Shown here in pieces: positions 16,942 through 26,783 of a stretch of 58,493 nt of DNA (the first letter of the stretch is position 1; each line of letters opens with the position of its first letter). A program made the position numbers and the translations under genes. The DNA is from Sedimenticola sp. (GTDB lineage: Bacteria; Pseudomonadota; Gammaproteobacteria; Chromatiales; Chromatiaceae): the NCBI GenBank assembly GCA_026992075.1, contig JALXAM010000062.1, forward strand, positions 51,472 through 109,964, given 5' to 3'. A model generated the notes under the pieces. That model was not told the origin of the DNA. It worked only from the letters and a program-made list of their open reading frames with translations, and did not search any database.

Positions 16942-19122
16942 TCACACCTGCCGCCGTACCTCCACCACGTCCGGCACCTGGTGGAGCTTCTCCAGCACCC
17001 GGCTGAGCTGCCCCACATCCTTCACCTCCACGGTGAAGCGCATGTCGGCGGTCTCCTTGCGCCGGTTTGAACGGGTCTTCACCCCCAGCACATCCACCTC
17101 CTCGTTGGAAAAGACGGAGGTGATGTCCCGCAGCAGTCCCTTGCGGTCGCCGGCGTGGACATGGATGTCCACCAGGAAGGCACCGGGAGGCTGGGACTCG
17201 CTCCAGCTCACGGGAATGAGCCGCTCGCGCTGCTCCTGCTCCAGGCGCCGCACCACCGGGCAGTCACGGCGGTGGATGGTAACCCCCCGCCCCCGGGTGA
17301 TGTAACCGATGATTTCATCACCCGGCACCGGCTTGCAGCAGCGGGCCATGGAGGTCATGAGATCGTCCACCCCTTCCACCACCACCCGGCCATGGCTCTT
17401 CGGGGGTCGGGACTCGCGCTGCGCGGCCCGCTCCAGGATCTCCTCCTCCACCGGCCGTTCCAGTGCAGGCAGCTGGGCGTTGGCCACCTGGATCGCCGAC
17501 ACCTCGCCCCGGCCGATGGCGGCATAGAGATCCTCCACCGTCTTCAGCCGGTAACGGGGCAGCAGCTTTTCCAGGTCCGGCCGGGGAACGCCCAGCCGCC
17601 GCAACTCCCGTTCCAGGCTGCTCCGTCCCAGCTGCACGTGGCGCTCGAAGTTCTGCTTCTTGAACCACTGGCGAATGCGGTTGCGGGCCCGTGCCGTGAC
17701 CACGTAGCCGGAGCCGGGATTGAGCCAGTCCAGGCTGGGCGCCTCCTCCTTGGCGGTGAGGATCTCCACCGTCTGGCCGCTCTCCAGCGGCTGGGTGAGC
17801 GGGATCATCTTCCCGTCGGCCTTGGCGCCGCGGCAGCGGTGTCCCACCGAGCTGTGGATGGCATAGGCGAAGTCCACTGCGGTGGCGCCCCGGGGCAGCT
17901 CCACCACCCGGCCCTGGGGGGTGAGCACATAGATGCGCCGGGCCTCGAACTCGGCGTCGGAGAGCGGCGCCTCCTGCCCCTCCAGCGGCTGCTCGAGCCA
18001 GGCCCGCATCCACTCGATGCGCCGCTCCAGCTCGGCATCGCCCTTGCCACCCTCCTTGTAGCGCCAGTGGGCCGCCACCCCCCGCTCGGCGTGCTCGTGC
18101 ATCTCGAAGGTGCGGATCTGCACCTCCAGGGGCTTGCCGTCCTCGCCGATCACCGCCGTGTGCAGGGAGCGGTAGCCATTGGGCTTGGGATGGGCGATGT
18201 AGTCGTCGAACTCCCCCGGCACCGGCTGCCAGGCGCCGTGCACCATGCCCAGCACCTCGTAGCACTGGGGCACGGTGTCCACCAGCACCCGCACCGCGCG
18301 CACGTCGAAGATCTGGTTGAAGTCCACCCGCTTGCGCTGCATCTTCTTCCAGATGCTGTAGATGTGCTTGGGCCGACCGCTGATGCGCGCCTCGATGCCG
18401 TGCTCCCGGCAGCTCGCCTGCAGCCGCTCAATGACCTGCTGGATAAAGGCCTCGCGCTCGGTGCGCTTCTCCTCCAGGGCGCGGGCGATGGCCTGGTACT
18501 CCTGGGGATGGAGAAAGCGCAGGGAGAGGTCCTCCAGCTCCCACTTGAGCTGCCAGATCCCCAGGCGGTTGGCCAGGGGCGCGTGGATGCGCTGGGTGAT
18601 GCCGGCGATGCGCTTCTGCTCGGCCTCGTCCAGGTACTTGAGCACACGCATCAGCTGCAGCCGCCGGGCCAGCACCACCAGCACCACGCGCACGTCGTCG
18701 GCCAGCCCAAGCAGCATGCGCCGCAGGTTCTCGCTCTGCTTCTCGTCGGTCTCCCCGCTGCCGGAAACGGCCACGGTGCGGATGCGTGCCAGGTCGCGCA
18801 GCATCCGCCGGACCTGCTCGCCGAACTCCGCGGCGAGCTCCAGGCGGTTTTCCGGCAGGTCGGCCAGCAGCGCCGCCAGCAGCGTGGGGGTGTCCAGCTT
18901 GAGGCGGTCGAGGATGTCGGCAGTCTGCACCAGCGCCAACCGGTGCTGGAGGCCACCGGCCACCTCCTCGTCACCGTGCGCCTCGTCGATCACCTGCAGG
19001 GCACGGGAGAGCTGGTGGATCTCGTCGCGCGTGCGATGGCGCGCCAGCGCCGCCAGCCAGGCGGTGAGCTGGGCCTGGGAGAGCGCGCCGGTTTCGGGGA
19101 GGTGGGATACTGCCTTGACCAT
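16942..19122 (-). CDS. relA: (p)ppGpp synthetase RelA
   Basis: A 726-residue long RSH enzyme that makes (p)ppGpp on stalled ribosomes. The N-terminal HD hydrolase domain is degenerate: the normal H..HD/ED residues are absent around AALLADLPENR, as in monofunctional RelA. The synthetase domain has GRPKHIYSIWKKMQRK, FDVRAVRVLVDT, NGYRSLHTAV and QIRTFEMHEHAERGVAAHWRYKEG. A TGS domain (YVLTPQGRVVELPRGATAVDFAYAIHS), a zinc-finger/helical region with Cys-Cys (MARCCKPVPGDEI) and a C-terminal ACT domain follow. MVKAVSHL at 19122 resembles known RelA starts better than the in-frame ATG at 19143. Confidence 0.95.
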   Translation of the reverse strand: MVKAVSHLPETGALSQAQLTAWLAALARHRTRDEIHQLSRALQVIDEAHGDEEVAGGLQHRLALVQTADILDRLKLDTPTLLAALLADLPENRLELAAEFGEQVRRMLRDLARIRTVAVSGSGETDEKQSENLRRMLLGLADDVRVVLVVLARRLQLMRVLKYLDEAEQKRIAGITQRIHAPLANRLGIWQLKWELEDLSLRFLHPQEYQAIARALEEKRTEREAFIQQVIERLQASCREHGIEARISGRPKHIYSIWKKMQRKRVDFNQIFDVRAVRVLVDTVPQCYEVLGMVHGAWQPVPGEFDDYIAHPKPNGYRSLHTAVIGEDGKPLEVQIRTFEMHEHAERGVAAHWRYKEGGKGDAELERRIEWMRAWLEQPLEGQEAPLSDAEFEARRIYVLTPQGRVVELPRGATAVDFAYAIHSSVGHRCRGAKADGKMIPLTQPLESGQTVEILTAKEEAPSLDWLNPGSGYVVTARARNRIRQWFKKQNFERHVQLGRSSLERELRRLGVPRPDLEKLLPRYRLKTVEDLYAAIGRGEVSAIQVANAQLPALERPVEEEILERAAQRESRPPKSHGRVVVEGVDDLMTSMARCCKPVPGDEIIGYITRGRGVTIHRRDCPVVRRLEQEQRERLIPVSWSESQPPGAFLVDIHVHAGDRKGLLRDITSVFSNEEVDVLGVKTRSNRRKETADMRFTVEVKDVGQLSRVLEKLHQVPDVVEVRRQV

Positions 19123-19202
19123 GGAACTGCCTGAAACGGCCATCAGCCGGTGACAGCGCCCAACCTTACCACAAGGGAACCCCGGGGGAACCTCTCGAGC
19201 CG

Positions 19203-19709
19203 TCAGCGGATCTCCTCGATGGAGAAGCGCTTCTCCAGCACCCGGGGTGCGATCAGCGCATACCCCTTCTGCTGCCAGTGCCCCAGCTCAGTGATGGCCG
19301 AGGGCACCACCTCGATGAAATCCTGGAAATCCTCCACCCGGTAGCCGTAGTCGGCGGCCGCCAGCCCGCACACCTTGAACTTCACCCCCAGGCTGGCATA
19401 GTAGCGCATCCGGTCCACCGCCTGGCGGTACTTCGGGTAGTTGGCCTCGGCCACGGTGACGATTTCGGTGCCATGGATCACCACCACGATCTCCATGAAT
19501 TCCGGCGCCATGTGGTAGGGCGCCTCCATCAGCGGGTTCATGTAGGAGCGCACCCAGTAGAGGGCGCTGTCGATCTGCCTGGGGTCGTCGAAGTAGAAAT
19601 CGAAAACCACCTTCGGCTCCTCGTAGGGGGTGTGCACCAGCTTTCCCCCGGCGGACACCTGCAGGGACAGCCACGGCAGCAGAAACAAGATCAGGATCCT
19701 GGCAGTCAT
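19203..19709 (-). CDS. secreted DsrE-family protein
   Basis: A 168-residue protein with a signal peptide (ARILILFLLPWLSLQVSAGG) followed by a DsrE/DsrF-like domain. The domain contains IVVVIHGTEIVTVAE and a conserved cysteine in VKFKVCGLAAADYGYRVEDF. DsrE-fold proteins carry persulfide sulfur on such a cysteine, but exported members are poorly characterised. It is one of three DsrE-like domains in this window, alongside 54886-55593 and 56272-56721. Confidence 0.8.
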   Translation of the reverse strand: MTARILILFLLPWLSLQVSAGGKLVHTPYEEPKVVFDFYFDDPRQIDSALYWVRSYMNPLMEAPYHMAPEFMEIVVVIHGTEIVTVAEANYPKYRQAVDRMRYYASLGVKFKVCGLAAADYGYRVEDFQDFIEVVPSAITELGHWQQKGYALIAPRVLEKRFSIEEIR

Positions 19710-19827
19710 CGGAACACTCCCGTGTGTGGACCTGCTCCAAGTCTAGCCTGCATTTTGCGGTGGGAACCGGAATATTGCCGGAACGGCCCATCCCCGAGCC
19801 GCAGTAACCAGGAAAATCCCCATCCAC

Positions 19828-20376
19828 TCATGGACTTGCAGCCGACTCCGGGGCGGCGGACTGATTCCCTTCTGGAACTGAAGGCAGGCGTTCGACGACG
19901 AACCAGAGCTCGTAGACAGGACCCTTGCTGAACCGCTTTTCCAGGGTCAGCCGGTGACCGGCCAGGATCCACTCTCCCGGCACGGCGGAGAGGACGGCGC
20001 GGCGCAGCCCGGCGGGCGGCTGCAACCCGAGGCGTTCCAGCATGCCTTCGAGGTACCGATAGTAGCGCTGCAGCACCCCCTGGGGGCCGCGCCAGGAGTT
20101 CATGCGCAACTCCAGCACCAACCTGCGCCCTCCGCGTCCGTCCCCGGACACGCGGTAGCGCAGGTCGCTGGCACCGGCGGGCTCCCCCTGGGGCAGCGCC
20201 TTGCGCGCGGTGGTGCAGCGCCAGCCGCCCCCTTCTGCCCGTACCGGTGGCGAGCTCAGCCCGAGCGGCTTCATCAGGGCACAGAGCACTTCGGGCGCAG
20301 CATCCGTGACGAGTTCACCGGCAGGAAGCGTCGCCGGCAGGAGAAGCAGGCCCGCCAGCCACGCCCATGGCTTCAA
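19828..20376 (-). CDS. hypothetical exported protein
   Basis: A 182-residue protein of unknown function. A short signal peptide ([18 protein letters not shown]) precedes a mature part with two cysteines ([15 protein letters not shown]) and several Trp/Tyr/Arg-rich segments. It starts with TTG at 20376, overlapping the ilvD stop (TTGA) behind GGTGGAG, so it is probably translated by coupling to ilvD. Some similarity to small DUF6030-type proteins is possible, but I cannot confirm it. Confidence 0.6.
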   Translation of the reverse strand: MKPWAWLAGLLLLPATLPAGELVTDAAPEVLCALMKPLGLSSPPVRAEGGGWRCTTARKALPQGEPAGASDLRYRVSGDGRGGRRLVLELRMNSWRGPQGVLQRYYRYLEGMLERLGLQPPAGLRRAVLSAVPGEWILAGHRLTLEKRFSKGPVYELWFVVERLPSVPEGNQSAAPESAASP

Positions 20377-22226
20377 CGCCAGTTCTCCACCTGGGAGACG
20401 TCGCGCACCGCGCCGCGGGCGGCGTCGGTGGTCATGGCGGCGTAGGCCCGCAGCGCCTCACTCACCACGCGGTTGCGGTTGGCCGGCCGCCAGGGGTTGT
20501 CGCGCGCTTCCATCGCCTCGCGGCGGCGGGCCAGCTCCTCGTCGCTCACCGCCACCCGGATGGAACGGTTGGGAATGTCGATCTCGATGGTGTCTCCCTC
20601 CTCCACCAGAGCGATGTTCCCCTTGCCGGCCGCCTCGGGAGAGACGTGGCCGATGGAGAGGCCGGAGGTGCCGCCGGAGAAGCGGCCGTCGGTGATCAGC
20701 GCGCACGCCTTCCCCAGCCCCTTGGACTTGAGGTAGCTGGTGGGATAGAGCATCTCCTGCATCCCCGGCCCCCCCTTTGGCCCCTCGTAGCGGATGATGA
20801 CCACGTCGCCCGGCTGGATGCGGTCGCCCAGGATCGCTTCCACCGCATCTTCCTGGCTTTCGAAGATGCGCGCCGGGCCGCTGAAGGTGAGGATCGACTC
20901 GTCCACGCCGGCGGTCTTGACGATGCAGCCGTTCTCGGCCAGGTTGCCGTAGAGCACCGCCAGCCCGCCGTCCTGACTGTAGGCGTGTTCGCGGTCGCGG
21001 ATGCAGCCCTTCTCACGATCCAGGTCGAGACTCTCGTAGCGGCGGTTCTGGCTGAAGGCCTGCTGGCTGGGCACCCCCCCCGGCGCGGCGCGGTAGAAGT
21101 CGCGCCGCTTGGGGTCCTCGGTGAGGCGCACGTCCCACAGAGCCAGGGCCTCGGCCATGGTGCGGGCGTGCGCCGTGGGCACTTCGCGGTGGAGCAGGCC
21201 GGCGCGGTCCAGCTCGCCGAGGATGGCGAAGATGCCGCCGGCGCGGTGGACGTCCTCCATGTGGTAGTCGGGAGTGGAGGGCGCCACCTTGCACAGGTGG
21301 GGCACCTTGCGCGAAAGGCGGTCGATGTCGGCCATGGTGAAATCCACGCCTGCTTCGTGGGCCGCCGCCAGCAGGTGGAGCACGGTGTTGGTGGAGCCGC
21401 CCATGGCGATGTCCAGGCTCATGGCGTTCTCGAAGGCTTCGAAGGTGGCGATGGAGCGCGGCAGCACCGACTCGTCGTCGTGCTCGTAGTAGCGTTTCGC
21501 CAGCCCCACGATGATGCTGCCCGCCTCCAGGAAGAGCCGCTTGCGGTCGGCGTGGGTGGCCACCAGGGTGCCGTTGCCGGGCAGCGACAGCCCCAGGGCC
21601 TCGGTGAGGCAGTTCATGGAGTTGGCGGTGAACATCCCCGAGCAGGAGCCGCAGGTAGGGCAGGCCGAGCGCTCCACCAGAGCCACCTCCTCGTCGCTCT
21701 CGCTGTCGTCGGCGGCCATCACCATGGCGTCCACCAGGTCGAGGTGGTGTTCCCCGTCCTTGAGCACCACCTTGCCCGCCTCCATGGGACCGCCGGAGAC
21801 GAAGATGGCAGGAATGTTGAGCCGCAGGGCCGCCATCAGCATCCCCGGGGTGATCTTGTCGCAGTTGGAGATGCAGACCAGAGCATCGGCGCAGTGGGCG
21901 TTGACCATGTACTCCACCGAGTCGGCGATGAGGTCGCGCGACGGCAGCGAGTAGAGCATGCCGCCGTGGCCCATGGCGATGCCATCGTCGATGGCGATGG
22001 TATTGAACTCCTTGGCCACCCCGCCGGCCGCCTCGATGGCGCCTGCCACCAGCTGCCCCATGTCCTTCAGGTGGACGTGGCCGGGCACGAACTGGGTGAA
22101 GGAGTTGGCAATGGCGATGATGGGCTTGTCGAAATCGCCATCCTTCATGCCGGTGGCCCGCCACAGGGCGCGGGCCCCGGCCATGTTGCGACCGTGGGTG
22201 GTGGTGTAGGAGCGGTACTTGGGCAT
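20373..22226 (-). CDS. ilvD: dihydroxy-acid dehydratase IlvD
   Basis: A 617-residue iron-sulfur enzyme of branched-chain amino acid synthesis that dehydrates 2,3-dihydroxy-isovalerate and its methylvalerate analogue. Diagnostic segments are [32 protein letters not shown] and the cluster-binding [19 protein letters not shown]. The C-terminus has [21 protein letters not shown]. The ATG at 22226 is behind GAGGCG. Full family length. Confidence 0.97.
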   Translation of the reverse strand: MPKYRSYTTTHGRNMAGARALWRATGMKDGDFDKPIIAIANSFTQFVPGHVHLKDMGQLVAGAIEAAGGVAKEFNTIAIDDGIAMGHGGMLYSLPSRDLIADSVEYMVNAHCADALVCISNCDKITPGMLMAALRLNIPAIFVSGGPMEAGKVVLKDGEHHLDLVDAMVMAADDSESDEEVALVERSACPTCGSCSGMFTANSMNCLTEALGLSLPGNGTLVATHADRKRLFLEAGSIIVGLAKRYYEHDDESVLPRSIATFEAFENAMSLDIAMGGSTNTVLHLLAAAHEAGVDFTMADIDRLSRKVPHLCKVAPSTPDYHMEDVHRAGGIFAILGELDRAGLLHREVPTAHARTMAEALALWDVRLTEDPKRRDFYRAAPGGVPSQQAFSQNRRYESLDLDREKGCIRDREHAYSQDGGLAVLYGNLAENGCIVKTAGVDESILTFSGPARIFESQEDAVEAILGDRIQPGDVVIIRYEGPKGGPGMQEMLYPTSYLKSKGLGKACALITDGRFSGGTSGLSIGHVSPEAAGKGNIALVEEGDTIEIDIPNRSIRVAVSDEELARRREAMEARDNPWRPANRNRVVSEALRAYAAMTTDAARGAVRDVSQVENWR

Positions 22227-22313
22227 GGTGGCGCCTCGGTGATATCGGGTGGATGGGAGGCGGAAAATTATAACAGGGACGGGTTTTCACCCGGGTTGTC
22301 ATCCCGCCCCTGT

Positions 22314-22406
22314 TGTCATCCCGGGCTCGACCCGGGATCCAGGGGATCCGGACCGGATGCGCTTTCCCGTGGGTCCCGGGTCTCGCTCCGCTCGCCCGGG
22401 ACGACA
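22314..22406. repeat. REP-like paired palindrome upstream of ilvD
   Basis: TGTCATCCCGGG (22314-22325) is an inverted match (11 of 12) to CCCGGGACGACA (22395-22406). Inside are two further palindromes, one around gggctcgaccc and one around gggtctcgctccgctcgccc. It fills most of the 200-bp gap between ilvD and radA and resembles intergenic repeats common in proteobacteria. Confidence 0.6.
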
Positions 22407-22428
22407 GGCTCTTTCGGGAATCCAGGGG

Positions 22429-23790
22429 TCAGTCGCCGAACACCTCCAGCGCCTCGGCCAGCCGCCGCACGGGAATCGCCTCGATCCCCTTCACCGGCCG
22501 GCGGGGGCGGTTGGCATGGGGCAGCAGGATGCGGGTGAAGCCGTGCTTGGCGGCCTCGCGCACCCGCTCCTCGCCGCTGGGCACGGGGCGGATCTCGCCC
22601 GCCAGCCCCACCTCGCCAAAGGCGGCCAGCCCCCGGGGCAGGGGGCGGTCGCGAAAGCTGGAGAGCACCGCCAGCAGCACCGGCAGGTCGGCGGCGGTCT
22701 CGGTGACGCGCACCCCGCCCACCACGTTGAGAAAGACATCCTGGTCGTACATCCCCACCCCGCCGTGGCGGTGGAGCACCGCCAGCAGCATCGCCAGGCG
22801 GTTCTGCTCCAGCCCCAGGGCGACGCGGCGGGGGTTGCCCAGGGGGCTCTGGTCCACCAGCGCCTGCACCTCCACCAGCAGCGGCCGGGTCCCCTCGCGG
22901 GTCACCAGGATGGCGCTGCCGGCCACCTGTGCCTGGTGGCGCGAGAGAAAGATGGCCGAGGGGTTGCTCACCTGTTTGAGCCCCTTGTCGGTCATGGCGA
23001 AGACCCCCAGCTCGTTGACCGCGCCGAAACGGTTCTTGATGGCGCGCACCAGCCGCACCTGGCTGCCCGCCTCGCCCTCGAAGTAGAGCACCGTGTCCAC
23101 CATGTGCTCCAGCACCCGCGGCCCGGCCAGGGCCCCCTCCTTGGTGACATGGCCCACCAGGAAGAGCGAGGTGCCGCTCCCCTTGGCGTGGCGCACCAGC
23201 TGCGCCGCCGACTCGCGCACCTGGGAGACCGATCCCGGCGCCGAGGAGAGCTGTTCCGAGTAGAAGGTCTGGATGGAGTCCATCACCATCACCCGCGGCC
23301 GGTGGCGGGCCGCCAGGGCGAGGATGCGTTCCACGCAGGTCTCGGTGAGCAGCTCCAGCCGCTCGGCCGGCAGCCCCAGGCGCCGGGCACGCAGGGCGAT
23401 CTGCTCCGCCGACTCCTCGCCGCTGACGTAGAGGGCCGGCATCCGCTCCGAGAGGCTGGCCAGGGCCTGGATCAGCAGGGTGGACTTGCCGATGCCGGGG
23501 TCGCCGCCGATGAGCACCACCGAGCCCTGCACCAGGCCGCCGCCCAGTACTCGGTCCAGCTCCGGCAGGCCGGTGGTGGTGCGCTCAGCCTCCGCCGCGC
23601 TTACCTGGGAGAGGGCCACCACCTTAGCCCCCTCCCCTGCCCCGGCATAGCCGGCGAAGCGGGGGTTGGCCGGCTTTTCCGCCACTGCCTCCTCCAGGGT
23701 GTTCCAGGCGCCGCAGTCGCCGCACTGGCCGGCCCATTTGGGGTGGCTGGCGCCGCATTCGCGGCAGACGTATCGGGTTTTGCTCTTCAT
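22429..23790 (-). CDS. radA: DNA repair protein RadA
   Basis: A 453-residue branch-migration/recombination ATPase. An N-terminal C4 zinc finger (CRECGASHPKWAGQCGDCGAWNT) is followed by a RecA-like core with Walker A GDPGIGKSTL and the RadA-specific KNRFGAVNELGVF motif. The C-terminal Lon-protease-like domain contains NVVGGVRVTETAADLPVLLAV. The start at 23790 (MKSKTRYVC) is preferred to the upstream ATG at 23805. It lies after alr in the rpsF-dnaB cluster. Confidence 0.95.
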   Translation of the reverse strand: MKSKTRYVCRECGASHPKWAGQCGDCGAWNTLEEAVAEKPANPRFAGYAGAGEGAKVVALSQVSAAEAERTTTGLPELDRVLGGGLVQGSVVLIGGDPGIGKSTLLIQALASLSERMPALYVSGEESAEQIALRARRLGLPAERLELLTETCVERILALAARHRPRVMVMDSIQTFYSEQLSSAPGSVSQVRESAAQLVRHAKGSGTSLFLVGHVTKEGALAGPRVLEHMVDTVLYFEGEAGSQVRLVRAIKNRFGAVNELGVFAMTDKGLKQVSNPSAIFLSRHQAQVAGSAILVTREGTRPLLVEVQALVDQSPLGNPRRVALGLEQNRLAMLLAVLHRHGGVGMYDQDVFLNVVGGVRVTETAADLPVLLAVLSSFRDRPLPRGLAAFGEVGLAGEIRPVPSGEERVREAAKHGFTRILLPHANRPRRPVKGIEAIPVRRLAEALEVFGD

Positions 23791-23875
23791 GCTTCCCGGG
23801 TTCACGAAAAGTCCCCTCTCCCCCTTTGGGGGAGAGGGTCAGGGTGAGGGGGTGTTTCGATACCCCCTCCCCAAC

Positions 23876-23984
23876 CCTCCCCCGCAAGCGGGGGAGGGAG
23901 TTAACGATACATCCTCCCTGCAAGCGGGGAAGGGAGTTGACGGTAAATCCTCCCCTCAAGAGGGGAAGGGAGCTATTGGTAAAT
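23876..23984. repeat. three tandem 36-37-bp hairpin repeats at the alr 3' end
   Basis: Three imperfect units lie at 23876-23912, 23913-23948 and 23949-23984. Each has a cctcccc...ggggaggg hairpin followed by a conserved tail ending in ta-aat or tacat. A related hairpin sits just left (23813-23838). The last unit overlaps the alr coding end, supplying its final codons and stop. There are no unique spacers, so this is not a CRISPR array. Confidence 0.75.
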
Positions 23985-25040
23985 CCGCCGCACGCGGCGG
24001 GTGATGCCGCAAAAGAGGGTATAGGGGATGGTGCCGACCGCCGCGGCGATCTCCTCGGCCGGCAGCCCCCGACCCCAGAGGATCACCTCGTCTCCCACCT
24101 TTGCCTCCGGCAGGGTTCTCAGGTCCAGGGTGATGGTATCCATGGAGACCCTTCCTACCAGCGGCACCCGCTGACCCCGCAGCAACACGGGCGTGCCGGA
24201 GGGCATCTCGCGCGGATAGCCGTCGCCATAGCCCACCGCCACCGCCGCCACCGGCATCCGTTCCGGAGCGATCCAGTCGCCGCCGTAGCCGATGGGCGCT
24301 CCCGCATCCACCTGCTTCACCGAGATGATGCGGGCACTGAAGGTCATCGCCGACCGCAGCTCCTCGCGCTCGGCAGCAAAGGGCGAGGCGCCGTAGAGCA
24401 TGATACCGGGACGCACCCAGTCGTAATGGCTCTCGGGCCAGCCCAGGATGCCGGCGGAGTTGGCCACCGAGCGCGGCAGGAGCAGATCGGCAGTGGCCTC
24501 CTCGAAGCGGGCCACCTGCCGGCGGGTGGTCTCGTCGCCCAGATCGTCGGCATTGGCCAGGTGGGTCATCACCCCGGCCACCTCGGCCACCGCCGGCAGC
24601 GCCTTGAGCTGAGCAAGCCTTTCGCCACACTCGTGGGGTGGAAAACCGAGACGGTGCATCCCGGTGTCCAGCTTGAGCCAGCAGCGCAGGGAACCGGTCG
24701 GCGAAACCCGCTCCAGCAGGTCCAGCTGGTGGGGATGGTGCACCACCAGCTCCAGGCCGGCGCTGGCGGCGGCCTCCAGTTCGCTGGCGTCATGAGCGCC
24801 GGCCAGCACCAGGATGCGCCTTTCCGGATCCTCGCGGCGCAGCAGCAGCCCCTCCTCCATCCGCGCCACCGCCAGCGCCTCGGCCGATGCCAGGGCGTTC
24901 GCCACCTCCAGCAGGCCGTGTCCGTAACCGTCGGCCTTCACCACCGCCATCACCTTGCACCCCGGCGCGTGGCGGCGCACCACCTCCAGGTTGTGGCGCA
25001 GGGCGGAACGGTCGATGGTGACGGTGGGCTGGAAAGACAA
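23973..25040 (-). CDS. alr: alanine racemase
   Basis: A 355-residue PLP enzyme that interconverts L- and D-alanine for peptidoglycan. The PLP lysine is in AVVKADGYGHG (Lys35). RPGIMLYG and GYGGDWIAPERMPVAAVAVGYGDGYPR correspond to the barrel end and the C-terminal catalytic tyrosine region. The start appears to be TTG at 25040; there is no earlier in-frame ATG and the RBS is weak. The last few codons (RIYQ-stop) lie in a tandem hairpin repeat. Confidence 0.93.
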   Translation of the reverse strand: MSFQPTVTIDRSALRHNLEVVRRHAPGCKVMAVVKADGYGHGLLEVANALASAEALAVARMEEGLLLRREDPERRILVLAGAHDASELEAAASAGLELVVHHPHQLDLLERVSPTGSLRCWLKLDTGMHRLGFPPHECGERLAQLKALPAVAEVAGVMTHLANADDLGDETTRRQVARFEEATADLLLPRSVANSAGILGWPESHYDWVRPGIMLYGASPFAAEREELRSAMTFSARIISVKQVDAGAPIGYGGDWIAPERMPVAAVAVGYGDGYPREMPSGTPVLLRGQRVPLVGRVSMDTITLDLRTLPEAKVGDEVILWGRGLPAEEIAAAVGTIPYTLFCGITRRVRRIYQ

Positions 25041-25056
25041 GATTCAGACCCGCACA

Positions 25057-25258
25057 TGTAGGTCGGGCTTCATCCCGACGGAAATCCTTGTCCCCTTCGG
25101 GAGGGCGGTCCGGAGGGCTTCGGCGGGACGTCGGAGGCCAGGGATGGCCGACGCGAGCCTACAGGGAAGTACTTGCGGCGTTCCCGCCGAAGCCCTCCGG
25201 ACCGCCCGTTCGGAAAGCGCTCCTGATCGGGATTCGTCGGGCTGAAGCCCGACCTACA
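25057..25258. repeat. 202-bp imperfect palindrome between dnaB and alr
   Basis: The outer arms 25057-25079 and 25236-25258 are inverted with one mismatch (TGTAGGTCGGGCTTCA type). The inner arms 25103-25128 and 25182-25207 are a perfect 26-bp inverted repeat. Each outer arm is itself a small hairpin. The element fills nearly the whole intergenic gap and looks like paired REP units or a degenerate MITE. No ORF is supported in it. Confidence 0.8.
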
Positions 25259-25280
25259 GGAACAAGGCCAGGTGGCCCCT

Positions 25281-26681
25281 TCACTGCAACTCCCCATAAC
25301 CCTCGCTGATGTAGTTCTCGAACTTGGTGTACTGGCCGAGGAAGGTGAGGCGCACGGTGCCGATGGGGCCGTTGCGCTGCTTGCCGATGATGATCTCGGC
25401 GATGCCCTTGTCGGGGCTCTCTTCGTTGTAGACCTCGTCGCGGTAAATGAAGACCACCAGGTCGGCGTCCTGCTCGATGGAGCCCGACTCGCGCAGGTCG
25501 GACATCACCGGCCGCTTGTTGGGGCGCTGCTCGAGGTTGCGGTTGAGCTGCGACAGGGCGATCACCGGCACCTCCAGCTCCTTGGCCAGGGCCTTGAGAC
25601 TGCGCGAGATGACCGAGATCTCGTTGGTGCGGTTCTCGGCCATGCCGGGCGCCTGCATCAGCTGCAGATAGTCGATGACGATGAGCCCCAGCCCCCCCTG
25701 CTCCCGCATCAGCCGGCGGGCGCGGGCGCGCAGGTCGGTGGGGGTGAGGGCCGGTGTGTCGTCGATGAAGAGCTTCGCCTGGCTGAGAATGTTGATGGCC
25801 GAGGTGAGACGCGGCCACTCGTCGTCCTCCAGCTTGCCGGTGCGGATGCGGTGGCCGTCGATGCGCCCCAGGGAGGACATCATGCGCATGGTGAGCGCCT
25901 CGCCGGGCATCTCCATGGAGAAGACCGCCACCGGCAGCCCCGACTGGATGGCCACGTTCTCGGCGATGTTCATGGCGAAGGTGGTCTTGCCCATGGAGGG
26001 ACGGCCGGCCACCACGATGAGATCGGAAGGCTGCAGGCCCGAGGTCATCCGGTCGAAATCGTCGAACCCGCTGCTGACTCCGGTGATGGGCTGGTCGGAT
26101 GCGTGCAGCTCCTCGATGCGGTCGATGGTGCGCGCCAGCAGCCCCTTGATGGGCTGGAAGCCGCCCCCTTCACGGTTGCGCTGCTCGGCGATCTGGAACA
26201 CCTTGTTCTCCGCCTCGTCCAGCAGCTCGGAGACCTTGCGTCCCTCGGGCCGGTAGCCACTCTCGGCGATCTCGGTGCCCACGCGAATGAGCTGACGGGT
26301 GACCGAGTGCTCGCGTACGATATCGGCATAGGCGCGGATGTTGGCGGCGGTGGGGGTGTCCTCGGCCAGGGCGGCGAGATAGGGCAGCCCACCCACATCG
26401 TCCAGTTCGCCGGTGCGTTCCAGCTCCTCGGCCAGGGTGACCACGTCGAAGGGCTTCTGCTCCTCGGCCAGGCGGCCGATGGCGCCGAAGATGAGGCGGT
26501 GCTCGCGGCGGTAGAAGTCCTCCGGGCCCACCCGGTCGGCCACCTGGTCCCAGGTGGAGTTGTCCAGCATCAAGCCGCCGATCACCGCCTGCTCGGCCTG
26601 CACCGAATGGGGCGGCACCCGCAACCGGTCGACACCGTCGTCGGCTTCGTCGTAATCGGGAAGGGAAGCGTCCAGGGACAT
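25281..26681 (-). CDS. dnaB: replicative DNA helicase DnaB
   Basis: A 466-residue hexameric helicase that unwinds DNA at the fork. The N-terminal domain (PPHSVQAEQAVIGGLMLDNSTWDQVAD) is followed by the RecA-like core with Walker A GRPSMGKTTFAMN, Walker B LGLIVIDYLQLM, QLNRNLEQRPNKRPVMSDLRESGSIEQDAD and the C-terminal IIIGKQRNGPIG. The start at 26681 (MSLDASLPDYDE) gives family length; an upstream in-frame ATG at 26747 adds an unlikely leader. It sits after rplI in the conserved order. Confidence 0.97.
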   Translation of the reverse strand: MSLDASLPDYDEADDGVDRLRVPPHSVQAEQAVIGGLMLDNSTWDQVADRVGPEDFYRREHRLIFGAIGRLAEEQKPFDVVTLAEELERTGELDDVGGLPYLAALAEDTPTAANIRAYADIVREHSVTRQLIRVGTEIAESGYRPEGRKVSELLDEAENKVFQIAEQRNREGGGFQPIKGLLARTIDRIEELHASDQPITGVSSGFDDFDRMTSGLQPSDLIVVAGRPSMGKTTFAMNIAENVAIQSGLPVAVFSMEMPGEALTMRMMSSLGRIDGHRIRTGKLEDDEWPRLTSAINILSQAKLFIDDTPALTPTDLRARARRLMREQGGLGLIVIDYLQLMQAPGMAENRTNEISVISRSLKALAKELEVPVIALSQLNRNLEQRPNKRPVMSDLRESGSIEQDADLVVFIYRDEVYNEESPDKGIAEIIIGKQRNGPIGTVRLTFLGQYTKFENYISEGYGELQ

Positions 26682-26783
26682 GGAGGCTAGGTTACAAAAA
26701 ATGGGAGCCGGATAGAACGACTTTGTGCCCCGGAATGTTGTCGGCACATAACCCCTATTCCTGCATCCTGCGGGATTTCAAAG

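Noticed and set aside
17155-19134. A 659-codon open frame on the strand opposite relA
   Set aside because: It is a shadow of relA in GC-rich DNA. It has no family motifs and is rich in His/Leu/Gly as expected for an antisense frame.
19203-19709. Inclusion of this DsrE gene in the ECF regulon by promoter
   Set aside because: No GGAATAAA-N14-CRTC pair was found upstream of it, so only the shared fold links it to the ECF module.
23876-23984. Possible CRISPR array
   Set aside because: The units are contiguous hairpins with no unique spacers, the count is three, and no cas gene is near.
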